From the NCBI GenBank assembly GCA_964429355.1, contig CAYSCH010000352.1:1-9823 (forward strand): DNA of 9,823 bases. The letters are read 5' to 3'. Shown here piece after piece: positions 1-5,907 of the stretch. A program made the position numbers and the translations under genes. Under the pieces are notes generated by a model. It was not told the origin of the DNA. It did not search any database and worked only from the letters and a program-made list of their open reading frames with translations. How positions within the stretch are numbered: the stretch's first letter is position 1; every line of letters begins with the position of its first letter. The stretch is from JAAYAY01 sp964429355 (lineage in GTDB: Bacteria > Planctomycetota > Planctomycetia > Pirellulales > Thermoguttaceae).

Positions 1-193
1 AGCGGTTTTCGCTTTCACGCAACTCATGCTGGCTGCGGCGACGGGATTCTTCGGAGTCAACCAGAATCTTGAGGAGCCCGTCGAAGACCGCCTTGGGATC
101 GCTCTGGGTGGTGAACAGCGCTTGTGCATTCTTGACGGCCTCAAGGAGCATGACCAACGGGTCTGCGGCATCGAGCAGTCGGTCTCCTGCCAC
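1..193 (-). CDS. N-terminal part of a PAS/GAF-type sensory protein (partial, runs off the left edge)
   Basis: The minus strand is open from a GTG at 193-191 to the window edge, giving 64 codons with no stop. The start is chosen because AGGAGG (plus-strand CCTCCT, 202-207) sits 8 nt upstream, the best ribosome-binding site on this strand here. An in-frame stop lies a few codons further up. The peptide is amphipathic and helical (LLEAVKNAQALF, then VFDGLLKILVDSEESRRR) and ends in ELRESENR. That ending closely resembles the short linker found just before the first PAS core in bacterial sensor kinases. The LLEAV..AQ...DP..VFDGLLKIL portion also resembles the first helix of GAF-containing sensors. 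Being divergent from a chemoreceptor fits a signalling role. The effector (histidine kinase, diguanylate cyclase or other) lies outside the window and cannot be told. Confidence 0.6.
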   Translation of the reverse strand, partial: MAGDRLLDAADPLVMLLEAVKNAQALFTTQSDPKAVFDGLLKILVDSEESRRRSQHELRESENR

Positions 194-377
194 CGTCTTG
201 GCCTCCTGAGTGCATCGAATTGCGGTCAGATTCGTAACCTCTCCTACCCTGGTCTACAACGCAAGTCTTTCACAAATCACGGGGTAGGGCAAGCCCGCGG
301 GACGGGTGGTGCCTCCCACAACCGCCGATTGACCCCCGAAAAGGTGTTCATGTGGCATATCCCTGCCATCTCCGGAC

Positions 378-393
378 CGGCACGCTTTCTGCC
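378..393 (+). promoter_or_regulatory. Candidate sigma-54 (-24/-12) promoter for the MCP gene
   Basis: The stretch reads GGCACG, four bases, then CTGC, with exactly ten bases between the GG (379-380) and the GC (391-392). The RpoN consensus is TGGCACG-N4-TTGCW, so the first T, one T of the -12 element and the final W are missing. It points toward the chemoreceptor and would give a leader of about 150 nt. GG-N10-GC occurs often by chance in GC-rich DNA and no activator site is recognisable, so the call is tentative. Confidence 0.25.
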
Positions 394-490
394 AACCTAG
401 TTTTGCATGGCACGTAGCGACCGGCCGCGTGGCCAAAGGGATGCGGAGATTGCAGACCTGGTCGACCGGAAAGCGGACGGTGTCCGGGCT

Positions 491-518
491 GACCGCTTGG
501 CGCTGGAGGCCGCCGGTC
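491..518 (+). promoter_or_regulatory. Imperfect hairpin in the MCP leader
   Basis: GACCG (491-495) pairs with CGGTC (514-518), and an inner GGC (499-501) can pair with GCC (509-511). The right arm is followed by TTGTTTG, a weak T-rich tail. The structure ends about 20 nt before the MCP Shine-Dalgarno, so it could be a leader attenuator or the end of an upstream transcript. It is too imperfect to call an intrinsic terminator with confidence. Confidence 0.25.
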
Positions 519-539
519 TTGTTTGATTCGAGTCTATTT

Positions 540-547
540 AGGAGGTG
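540..547 (+). promoter_or_regulatory. Shine-Dalgarno of the MCP gene
   Basis: AGGAGGTG is a near-perfect anti-16S match, with AGGAGG ending 8 nt before the ATG at 554. It overlaps the alternative GTG at 545, which therefore cannot be the start served by this site. This fixes the MCP start at 554. Confidence 0.8.
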
Positions 548-553
548 CGTGAA

Positions 554-3181
554 ATGGGATTTTTCTCCAAGCTGAGTACGAAGTGGAAGCTGATTGCCGG
601 TTTTTTGACCGTCGCGGTGATCACCGCGGGCGTCGGCGGCATCGGTTTCTGGGGCGTCTCTCGCCTGGCCGGCAACGTCCGCGAGATCGGCGAGGTGCGT
701 CTGCCGAGTGTCGACAGCCTGTTGGAGATCAAGCAGAACGCCGAGAGCATAAGGGGTACGATGCGGGTGCTTAACATCCCCGGCCTGTCGGACGAGGTGC
801 GCGATCGCCAGCACGAGAATCTGAAGACGGCTCGCGAGAACTGCGAAGCGGCGTGGGCCGTCTATGAGTCGCTGCCCCACACGGCCGAAGAGGCCGAACT
901 GTGGCAGCAGTTCGTGCCTGCCTGGGAGGCCTGGCGGGCCGAAAATGACAAGTTCATGGAGTTCTGCAAGCAGCTCGACGAGAAGAGCATCGCCGACCCG
1001 GTCGATCTGGCCCGCAAGCTGGAGAGCTTTGCCAAGGACCACCGGGAGCTCGCCGAGAACGTGCTGGTCACGATCCAGTCGAAACAGCCCTTTGAGGGTG
1101 GCGAAGACCACACCGCCTGCGCCTGCGGCAAGTGGATGCCCACGTTCAGCACCGACAACCAGGAACTGGCGGGCGCACTAGACCAACTCGAGGAGCCCCA
1201 CAAGCGGTTCCATAATGCTGTCAAGCAGATCAAGCAACTCGCCGCCGACGGCGATAGCCAGGAGGCTCTGAAAACCTACGAACGCGAGCTGGCCCCGGCG
1301 GCCAAAGCGGTGTTTGACCACCTCGCCACGATGACTGCCGTGGCCGACGTTTCGGCCGCGATCCAATTGGAGGCTCGCGAGCAGCTTGTGGGCCCGATCG
1401 TCAAGGCTCATCGGGCCGCCAACGAACTGCTCGACCGGATCGTCCAGATCAATCAGGACATTGCCACCAGCGAAGTCGCAAACGCACGGACCATGGCGAC
1501 GAGGGCCAAGCTCTTCACGCTGGGCGGCGTGGGTGTGGGAGTTGTGCTGGCGGTCGTTTTCGGCCTCGTGCTCGCCACGGCCATTGCCAAGGTGTTGGCC
1601 GCGCTGATCGGCGAGATGAAGCGTCTTTCCGAAGCGACCGTGGCGGGAAAGCTGGAAATGAGGGGCAATCCCGAACTGGTCACGGCGGAGTTTCGTCCCA
1701 TTATGGAGGGTGTCAACGACACCCTGGATGCCGTGATCGACCCGCTCAAGATGATGGCCGAATACGTCGACCGCATCTCCAAGGGGGACATTCCCGAGAA
1801 GATCACCAAGAGCTACAACGGCGACTTCAACGAGGTGAAGAACAACCTCAACCGGTGCATCGACGCCCTCAATGCCCTGGCCGACGATCTGGGCGCGACG
1901 ATCGAGTCGCAACAGGCCGGCAACCTGGAGGCTCGCTGCGATGCCAGCCGGCTGCAAGGCGTCTACGCCAAGCTTGCCGACGGAATGACGAAGGCCCTCG
2001 ACGCCGTGGTCCTGCCCATGCGCGAGGGGATTGACCTGCTGCAGAGCTACGCCAAGGGCGATCTGTCCGAATCGATTCGCGACTTGCCCGGCAAGCAGAT
2101 GATACTCACCGAGTCGATCAACGGGCTGCGGGCGAGCGTGAACGACCTTGTGGCCGACGGCATCGAACTGTCGCGGGCGGCGGCGGAAGGGCGGTTGGAT
2201 GCCCGTGCCGACGAGACCCGGTACCAGGGCAAGTACCGAGAGATCATCCAGGGCATGAACAGGACCCTGGAAGGATCGGCCACGCCCATGGAGGAGATCG
2301 GCGCCGTGTTGACCCGGCTGGCGAGGAAGGACTTCTCCCTGAGGGTCGACACGGAATACCCGGGCGCCTACGGCGAGCTCCGCGACAACGTCAACGCGGT
2401 GGTCGCCAACATGCGGGACGCGATCGTCCAGATCGCCGAAAGCGCCGGCCAGTTCGCCGAGGGATCTCGGGTGATTGCCGAAAGCTCCCAGTCTCTGGCC
2501 TCCGGGGCTCAGACCCAGAGTGCGAGCGTGGAGGAGATCTCGGCCTCGATCACGGAACTGACCTCCTCGATCGACCGCGTCAAGAACAACGCCCACGAGG
2601 CCGACGCCGTGGCCAAGAAGACCAACGCCTTGGCCGAACAGGGCGGACAGGCGGTCCAGAAGTCGACCGAGGCCATGGAACTGATCCGAACGAGCTCCGA
2701 TCAGATCGCCGAAATCATCCAGGTGATTTCGGAGATCGCCAGCCAGACAAATCTTCTGGCCTTGAATGCGGCGATCGAAGCCGCCCGGGCGGGCGAACAC
2801 GGCATGGGTTTTGCTGTGGTGGCCGACGAGGTCCGCAAGCTGGCCGAGCGTTCCAACCAGGCTGCCGGCGAGATCACTTCGCTGATCAAGGAATCGAGCA
2901 CTCGCGTTCAGGAAGGAGTCCAGTTGAGCGACGAGACCGGCAAGGCGCTCAAGGAAATCATCGACGGCGTGGAGTCCACGGTGCTGAAGATTTCGGAGAT
3001 CGCCGCCGCCACCGTGGAGCAAGCGACCCATGCCGAGCAGGTTTCGGAGGCAATCCAAGGAGTCGCCCAGGTCACCGAGCAGACGGCGGCCGGGGGCGAG
3101 GAGATGGCTTCCAGCAGCGAGGAGCTTGGCGCGCAGTCGAACGCGCTGCGCGACCTGGTCCAGCAGTTCCAGGTTTCGTAA
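554..3181 (+). CDS. Methyl-accepting chemotaxis protein with CZB zinc-binding sensor region and poly-HAMP array
   Basis: This 875-aa membrane chemoreceptor should control a CheA kinase through CheW. Segments: TM1 about residues 11-34; a helical sensor region about 35-318; TM2 about 320-345; about six HAMP-like units, 345-625; and the MCP signalling domain with the conserved hairpin tip near 725-770 (TNLLALNAAIEAARAGE, then GFAVVADEVRKLAERS). The sensor holds a CZB signature: H186-x2-C189-x2-G192-K-W194, with H163 upstream and H216 and H220 downstream. The spacing of C189, H216 and H220 matches the 3His/1Cys zinc site of CZB proteins such as DgcZ. CZB domains are mostly cytoplasmic, but here the signature lies between the TM segments and so is predicted extracytoplasmic. 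HAMP-like units alternate between a GxLxARxD type and a KGD(I/L) type. No C-terminal CheR-tethering pentapeptide is present; the protein ends QQFQVS. ATG 554 is chosen over GTG 545 because of the Shine-Dalgarno. The ligand is not known. Confidence 0.95.
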   Translation: MGFFSKLSTKWKLIAGFLTVAVITAGVGGIGFWGVSRLAGNVREIGEVRLPSVDSLLEIKQNAESIRGTMRVLNIPGLSDEVRDRQHENLKTARENCEAAWAVYESLPHTAEEAELWQQFVPAWEAWRAENDKFMEFCKQLDEKSIADPVDLARKLESFAKDHRELAENVLVTIQSKQPFEGGEDHTACACGKWMPTFSTDNQELAGALDQLEEPHKRFHNAVKQIKQLAADGDSQEALKTYERELAPAAKAVFDHLATMTAVADVSAAIQLEAREQLVGPIVKAHRAANELLDRIVQINQDIATSEVANARTMATRAKLFTLGGVGVGVVLAVVFGLVLATAIAKVLAALIGEMKRLSEATVAGKLEMRGNPELVTAEFRPIMEGVNDTLDAVIDPLKMMAEYVDRISKGDIPEKITKSYNGDFNEVKNNLNRCIDALNALADDLGATIESQQAGNLEARCDASRLQGVYAKLADGMTKALDAVVLPMREGIDLLQSYAKGDLSESIRDLPGKQMILTESINGLRASVNDLVADGIELSRAAAEGRLDARADETRYQGKYREIIQGMNRTLEGSATPMEEIGAVLTRLARKDFSLRVDTEYPGAYGELRDNVNAVVANMRDAIVQIAESAGQFAEGSRVIAESSQSLASGAQTQSASVEEISASITELTSSIDRVKNNAHEADAVAKKTNALAEQGGQAVQKSTEAMELIRTSSDQIAEIIQVISEIASQTNLLALNAAIEAARAGEHGMGFAVVADEVRKLAERSNQAAGEITSLIKESSTRVQEGVQLSDETGKALKEIIDGVESTVLKISEIAAATVEQATHAEQVSEAIQGVAQVTEQTAAGGEEMASSSEELGAQSNALRDLVQQFQVS

Positions 3182-3494
3182 TCCTTGCAGACGACGCCGG
3201 CGCCGCAACCGTTTGTGGCGGCACCGGCCGGGTCTGCCCGCAGGCAACACTCCCTTGTGCCTGGGCCGCCGTACCTCCCCTGGCGGCGGCCCAGGCAAAC
3301 TCTTAAGAGCCGCCGGTAGAAATGACGAAAACGCCCTGTTCTTCAGGAGAGGCCGCTCATTTCTTCCGGCTGTACCAAGAGCCGCTAACAAAACCACCGG
3401 CTGTGCACATCCACGGCCGTGGGAGACTCGTACGTTTTGTGAGGGCTTCTAAAGCACTATGGCTGACAACTCTCAAGACCACGCGGAGGAATTC
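3182..3494. other. Spacer between MCP and cheW
   Basis: This 313-nt spacer carries the strong hairpin at 3258-3297, a 10-bp palindrome CTCTTAAGAG (3300-3309) immediately after it, and two copies of CCGGCTGT (3366-3373 and 3397-3404). Open frames crossing it are shadows: they run out of frame into cheW and resemble nothing known. The strong Shine-Dalgarno GGAGGA (3485-3490) belongs to cheW. No convincing promoter was seen. Confidence 0.6.
3258..3297 (+). terminator. Perfect 14-bp GC-rich stem-loop after the MCP gene
   Basis: TGCCTGGGCCGCCG (3258-3271) is exactly complementary to CGGCGGCCCAGGCA (3284-3297), with a 12-nt loop. It lies 77 nt past the MCP stop. The downstream bases AAACTCTTAAGAG contain only a weak T run, so it is not a textbook intrinsic terminator. 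It may end or attenuate MCP transcription, or stabilise the 3' end of a processed mRNA. If it terminates, cheW needs its own promoter. Confidence 0.6.
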
Positions 3495-4007
3495 ATGGCA
3501 ACCGACCTTCAAGAACATGGGCAGGAACAGGCCGAGTCGGAATCAATCGGCTCGATGCAACTGGTCAGCTTTCATCTGGGCGACGAGACTTTCGGCGTCG
3601 TGATCACCAAGGTTCGAGAGATCATCTTGATGTGCGAAATCACGCACGTTCCCCAGTCGCCGCCTTACGTCAAGGGCCTCTTCAATCTGCGCAGCACCGT
3701 GATCCCCGTTGTCGACTTGCGAAGTCTGTTTGGGCTTGCCGAGACCAAGACCGACTCGGAAAGCCGCATCATGGTCATGCAGGTCGGTTCGCGGACGATC
3801 GGAATCATCGTCGACGGCGTCGACGAGGTTCTGCGGATCTCGAAGAACGACATCGCACCGCCGCCACCCACCGTGGCCGGCCTGAAGCAAGACTATCTCA
3901 CCGGACTGGTCCGGCAGGAAAGCGGCTTGCTGATCCTGCTCGATATCGAACGAGTTCTGGAGGGAAACGTCGGCGCTGAACTCGAACCCACCGCAGGCAG
4001 CCTGTAG
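3495..4007 (+). CDS. cheW: CheW-type chemotaxis coupling protein
   Basis: This 170-aa cytoplasmic adaptor links the chemoreceptor hairpin to the P5 domain of CheA. After an acidic, Gln/Glu-rich tail of about 20 residues, the CheW fold covers about residues 20-160. It begins MQLVSFHLGDETFGV and contains the family core NLRSTVIPVVDLR (64-76), where many CheWs have NLRG, then MVMQVGSRTIGIIVDGVDEV and the closing LLILLDIERVL. The start at 3495 has GGAGGA (3485-3490) just upstream. An in-frame ATG at 3459 would add 12 residues and give 182 aa, but it has no good Shine-Dalgarno. It lies downstream of the MCP in the same direction, so the pair forms a minimal receptor-adaptor module. No cheA, cheY, cheR or cheB is in the window, so the kinase must be encoded elsewhere. 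Confidence 0.93.
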   Translation: MATDLQEHGQEQAESESIGSMQLVSFHLGDETFGVVITKVREIILMCEITHVPQSPPYVKGLFNLRSTVIPVVDLRSLFGLAETKTDSESRIMVMQVGSRTIGIIVDGVDEVLRISKNDIAPPPPTVAGLKQDYLTGLVRQESGLLILLDIERVLEGNVGAELEPTAGSL

Positions 4008-4087
4008 GCAAGGCAGCCGCCGTTGCCAACTAAACCGAGGCAACCAGCAGGTGGCGCCGGTGCGATGACGTAACCGCAGCACACGCA

Positions 4088-4513
4088 ATGCGATGTGTTG
4101 GAAATGGCGGCTTTGGCCCAGAGTACGGCATCATCGGAACGAAGGGGGGAGCCAAGCTCGACGGATGCTGGCTGGAATCCTGCTACCGAGGCATGTTGCA
4201 GCTTGAAGAGGAAAACGCCATCTGGCGTTGGCCGATACGCCTGCTTCCGTTGGCCAATTACGGATGCGGAATGTGGTCCTGCGTAGATTGCAAGTACAAG
4301 AGCCTTCCGATGATCCTCTGGGACCCAAATAACTTGGATTCCGATCTCGACGGCGCTGATGCTCGGCTCAATTGGGGCAACTCGTTCTGGGACCAAGGTG
4401 CATCGCTGAAAACATGGCTGAATCGCTGGCTTTCCGAAGAGGAACAGCCTGAGCCGAAATGGCCCAGTGACGCTTGGATGAAGAAACGGCTCGGGTTCAT
4501 GTTGCCGACGTAG
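4088..4513 (+). CDS. SUKH-superfamily (SMI1/KNR4-like) protein, N-terminally truncated
   Basis: The 141-aa product begins at the NGGFGPEYGIIG motif (residues 6-17) typical of the first conserved block of SMI1/KNR4 proteins. It continues with the later block LLPLANYGCGMWSCVDC (52-68), then a Trp-rich C-terminal helix (LKTWLNRWLSEEE). Family members usually have about 50 more residues before the NGGFGP block, with a helix and a xPxDY-type motif. Here the frame is open upstream only to a TAA at 4031-4033, and that stretch does not resemble the missing part. ATG 4088 has no Shine-Dalgarno. SUKH proteins are best known as immunity proteins of contact-dependent polymorphic toxins, but no toxin is adjacent. 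It is therefore probably a remnant or a 5'-deleted orphan; function is doubtful. A 6-bp hairpin follows the stop. Confidence 0.6.
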   Translation: MRCVGNGGFGPEYGIIGTKGGAKLDGCWLESCYRGMLQLEEENAIWRWPIRLLPLANYGCGMWSCVDCKYKSLPMILWDPNNLDSDLDGADARLNWGNSFWDQGASLKTWLNRWLSEEEQPEPKWPSDAWMKKRLGFMLPT

Positions 4514-4518
4514 ATACG

Positions 4519-4534
4519 CCGCCCGACTGGGCGG
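4519..4534 (+). terminator. Short hairpin right after the SUKH gene
   Basis: CCGCCC (4519-4524) and GGGCGG (4529-4534) form a perfect 6-bp stem with the loop GACT, starting 5 nt after the TAG stop. No T run follows (TCACTG), so it may be a weak terminator or an mRNA 3'-end structure. Confidence 0.35.
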
Positions 4535-4617
4535 TCACTGAATACGAACTTCGGCGGACACTCCAGGGCGCAACGGAATATCCGTGGTTATCCATTCGGC
4601 GTCAAGCTGCGACTGCC

Positions 4618-4639
4618 CCCCGCCGGCGGGGCTTAAGCC
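4618..4639. repeat. Overlapping GC palindromes
   Basis: CCCCGCCGGCGGGG (4618-4631) is a perfect 14-bp palindrome. It overlaps GGCTTAAGCC (4630-4639), a perfect 10-bp palindrome. They lie in the gene-free stretch between the SUKH gene and the zinc-ribbon ORF. A second near-palindrome, ACGGA-ATA-TCCGT, is at 4573-4585. No function can be assigned; a transcription-factor site, a hairpin or chance are all possible. Confidence 0.4.
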
Positions 4640-4736
4640 TCAAACTACTTGGCGAGGTCCACACAACTTGGTAGCGTAACCTGTGCCAGCCCGGCAAAAG
4701 GGGATTTCTGTAGAAAAACAAGTTCGGTCCGAGCGT

Positions 4737-4892
4737 ATGCGGAGGGGAAAAACCACGCGTCCCTGCAATTCCTGTGGAACGGCGGTTGCCAACGATGTGC
4801 AGGACTGCGACGCATGCTCCCTGTCCAACGGGATGCACGGAAGCCGCGACCACGTCGCGCGGCGTGGAGAATTGTTTGGCGCGGCCCCGTGA
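4737..4892 (+). CDS. Mini zinc-ribbon protein (51 aa)
   Basis: The ORF encodes CNSCGTAVANDVQDCDAC, a C-x2-C-x10-C-x2-C zinc ribbon with exactly the spacing of the common bacterial zinc-ribbon family (CPxCG...FCxxCG). That is strong evidence this frame is or was coding. The tail after the ribbon is short, polar and featureless. ATG 4737 is the likely start; an in-frame GTG at 4683 would extend it to 69 aa. Neither has a good Shine-Dalgarno. It ends 23 nt before the DUF3592 gene, which is in another frame. In many bacteria such ribbons are fused to a following membrane segment, so this may be a frameshifted N-terminus of the DUF3592 protein. Alternatively it is a separate co-translated peptide. 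Confidence 0.5.
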   Translation: MRRGKTTRPCNSCGTAVANDVQDCDACSLSNGMHGSRDHVARRGELFGAAP

Positions 4893-4915
4893 TCCCGGTC
4901 GTTGGGCACAAGAAC

Positions 4916-5425
4916 ATGAAACGTCACGATATGGGTTTTGTCATCTTTATCAGCATCTTCTTCTTGGTTGGTTTCGGCCTGCTTGGGTATGGAGTGCATT
5001 CGTTTTATCGCGGGCGGCAGGCCCTCTCGTGGCCTGCGGTGGAGGGACGGCTCTTGGAGTGTCGTTTGCACGAGAATCGAGATAGCGACGGTAACACTTG
5101 GGAAGTCAAGGTGCGATACTGCTACACGGTGGCAGGCAGGGAGTTCGAGGGCACTCGCGTGGCGTTCGGATACCGTGGAAGCAGCACTCAAGAGGAACAC
5201 GAAGGTATTTTCGCGAAGCTGCAGTTGGGTTCGCGCGTCATGGTTCACTACCAGCCCAGCGATCCAGGCGATTCCGTGCTAGCGGCCGGATTCAACCGCT
5301 CGACTTTCTTAATACTGGCGTTCGCAGTCACTTGGCTTCTGTTCACGACGGGTTTCACCGTTTTGTGGACCACGTCTTCGGGTCAAGACACCCGGATTCT
5401 GGAGCAGATTGAGATCGTCAGATGA
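4916..5425 (+). CDS. DUF3592-type membrane protein
   Basis: The 169-aa product has TM1 at about residues 7-28 (FVIFISIFFLVGFGLLGYGV), an extracytoplasmic beta-rich domain at about 38-125, and TM2 at about 129-151. The domain carries the DUF3592 pattern: SWPAVEGRLLEC, then RYCYTVAGREFEGTRVAF, then LGSRVMVHYQPSDPGDSVL. The family has no known biochemical role. The frame is open back to 4649, but the upstream 89 codons are not family-like and overlap the zinc-ribbon frame. The start is therefore placed at ATG 4916, just before the first membrane segment; ATG 4931 is also possible. No strong ribosome-binding site is seen, which fits coupling to the ribbon ORF or a broken fusion. A 6-bp hairpin lies shortly after the stop. 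Confidence 0.8.
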   Translation: MKRHDMGFVIFISIFFLVGFGLLGYGVHSFYRGRQALSWPAVEGRLLECRLHENRDSDGNTWEVKVRYCYTVAGREFEGTRVAFGYRGSSTQEEHEGIFAKLQLGSRVMVHYQPSDPGDSVLAAGFNRSTFLILAFAVTWLLFTTGFTVLWTTSSGQDTRILEQIEIVR

Positions 5426-5430
5426 GAACT

Positions 5431-5556
5431 GCCAACAAGTCGGCGGAGCCGAACCGCCGCCCCGCTTCTCGGCTCAAAGCCGCGCGACAGTTCGGAAGTC
5501 TGAGGCGCTCGACCGTTGCTGTCGGCGACCGTCGCTCACCTCTGGCGTTGGACGCC
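5431..5556 (+). other. attC-like (integron cassette recombination site) candidate
   Basis: The left end contains CCAAC (5432-5436) and the right end GTTGGAC (5548-5554). The right end fits the attC core GTTRRRY, and CCAAC pairs with GTTGG. The next 20 nt inside each end are imperfectly complementary (left GGCGGAGCCGA against right TCGCTCACC), as in attC arms. Inner stems include CGGCT-CAA-AGCCG (5470-5482) and CGACAG (5485-5490) with CTGTCG (5519-5524). The length of about 125 bp is within the attC range. A Shine-Dalgarno and start codon follow 27 nt after the right end, as in gene cassettes. The left core TGCCAAC departs from RYYYAAC, and no IntI is in the window, so this remains a candidate. 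Confidence 0.35.
5441..5459 (+). terminator. Hairpin downstream of the DUF3592 gene
   Basis: CGGCGG (5441-5446) pairs perfectly with CCGCCG (5454-5459) across a 7-nt loop, 15 nt after the DUF3592 stop. No T run follows (CCCGCTTCTC). It may be a weak terminator, or it may simply be part of the larger palindromic attC-like region. Confidence 0.3.
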
Positions 5557-5581
5557 AAAGAGACACGATAGAGGTTACACA

Positions 5582-5662
5582 ATGATGGAATCCAATATCA
5601 TTATCGCGCTGACCATATTCATTGCGCGCGTGTGCGACGTAGGACTTGAAACACCCCCTTAA
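5582..5662 (+). pseudogene. Stub of a UPF0316/DUF2179-like membrane protein (26 codons)
   Basis: The reading frame MMESNIIIALTIFIARVCDV, then GLETPP and TAA, matches the start of UPF0316/DUF2179 membrane proteins. Those typically open with a hydrophobic helix followed by (F)xARVxDVSLGTLR. Here similarity stops at the GLET position and a TAA follows three codons later. The start is well formed: AGAGGT (5570-5575) lies 6 nt before the first ATG, and a second ATG follows directly. Good initiation signals on a gene cut after about 22 matching residues suggest a 3' deletion or a recombination break. The rest of the family sequence was not found downstream in any frame. The identification rests on a short match and could be wrong. 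Confidence 0.45.
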
Positions 5663-5672
5663 TCGGGTGGCA

Positions 5673-5705
5673 GATTCCCTGCATTTCCCGCCTGGTGCAG
5701 GAATC
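5673..5705 (+). repeat. Bulged stem-loop after the gene stub
   Basis: GATTCCCTGCA (5673-5683) pairs with TGCAGGAATC (5696-5705) over 10 bp with one bulged C and a 12-nt loop. It lies 10 nt after the stub's stop codon. No T run follows. It could be a terminator relic or the edge of a deleted or mobile segment. Confidence 0.35.
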
Positions 5706-5907
5706 GGTCGGCCGGAGGTTTCTGAACGGCGGCATCGGACGAAGGTTTGATGGGACTTCGCCCAGGCGGTCGCCACTGCTTAACGTGACATTCTATTTTC
5801 TGGCATCGTATCGAGCGAGAACACAACGTATGCTGATGCGATTGGCCATTACAGAGCACCGACGCCAGCACCGTGGATAACGCGATAGCAACGCCTCTTC
5901 GGGCGCC

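Larger units (their letters stand above)
194..553. other. Divergent intergenic spacer upstream of the MCP gene
   Basis: This 360-nt stretch separates the leftward sensory gene from the rightward chemoreceptor, so it should hold both promoters. Visible items are a sigma-54-like -24/-12 pair at 378-393, an imperfect hairpin at 491-518 and the strong Shine-Dalgarno at 540-547. A 39-codon ORF (407-526, starting MARSDRPRG) ends 27 nt before the MCP start. It has no ribosome-binding site and no recognisable similarity, so I do not call it a gene. I looked for the conserved motifs of a GEMM c-di-GMP riboswitch, which sometimes precedes chemoreceptors, and did not find them. Confidence 0.6.
5426..5907. 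other. Gene-poor stretch with palindromes and a gene stub
   Basis: Between the DUF3592 stop and the minus-strand remnant there is no intact gene. It holds a hairpin CGGCGG-N7-CCGCCG (5441-5459), the attC-like region 5431-5556, a 26-codon stub (5582-5662) and a bulged stem-loop at 5673-5705. I see nothing in 5706-5907. Two ORFs here, 5474-5776 on the minus strand and 5695-5880 on the plus strand, resemble nothing and have poor codon character. Confidence 0.6.

Noticed and set aside
26..400. A 124-codon plus-strand ORF at the left edge
   Set aside because: It overlaps the minus-strand sensory gene, which has a strong Shine-Dalgarno and recognisable sensor-kinase-like sequence. The plus-strand product resembles nothing.
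406..422. A second TGGCACG at 408-414 as a sigma-54 -24 element
   Set aside because: The bases ten positions after the GG are CC, not GC, so the -12 element is missing.
407..526. A 39-codon ORF (MARSDRPRG...) just upstream of the MCP gene
   Set aside because: There is no Shine-Dalgarno and no recognisable similarity, and a short open frame is expected by chance in GC-rich DNA. It was kept only as a note on the spacer.
194..553. Possible GEMM c-di-GMP riboswitch in the MCP leader
   Set aside because: The conserved GEMM elements (the GCAAA region and the receptor-helix motifs) were not found by eye. Only generic hairpins are present.
1178..3397. A 739-codon open frame on the minus strand, antisense to the MCP gene (also 254-1111 on the minus strand)
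   Set aside because: The plus strand encodes an unmistakable MCP here. Long antisense frames are expected opposite GC-rich genes with strong third-position GC. The predicted product is Arg/His/Gly/Leu-rich with no family features.
4474..4674. A 66-codon ORF after the SUKH gene
   Set aside because: It overlaps the SUKH C-terminus in another frame, crosses hairpins and palindromes, and its product has no family features.
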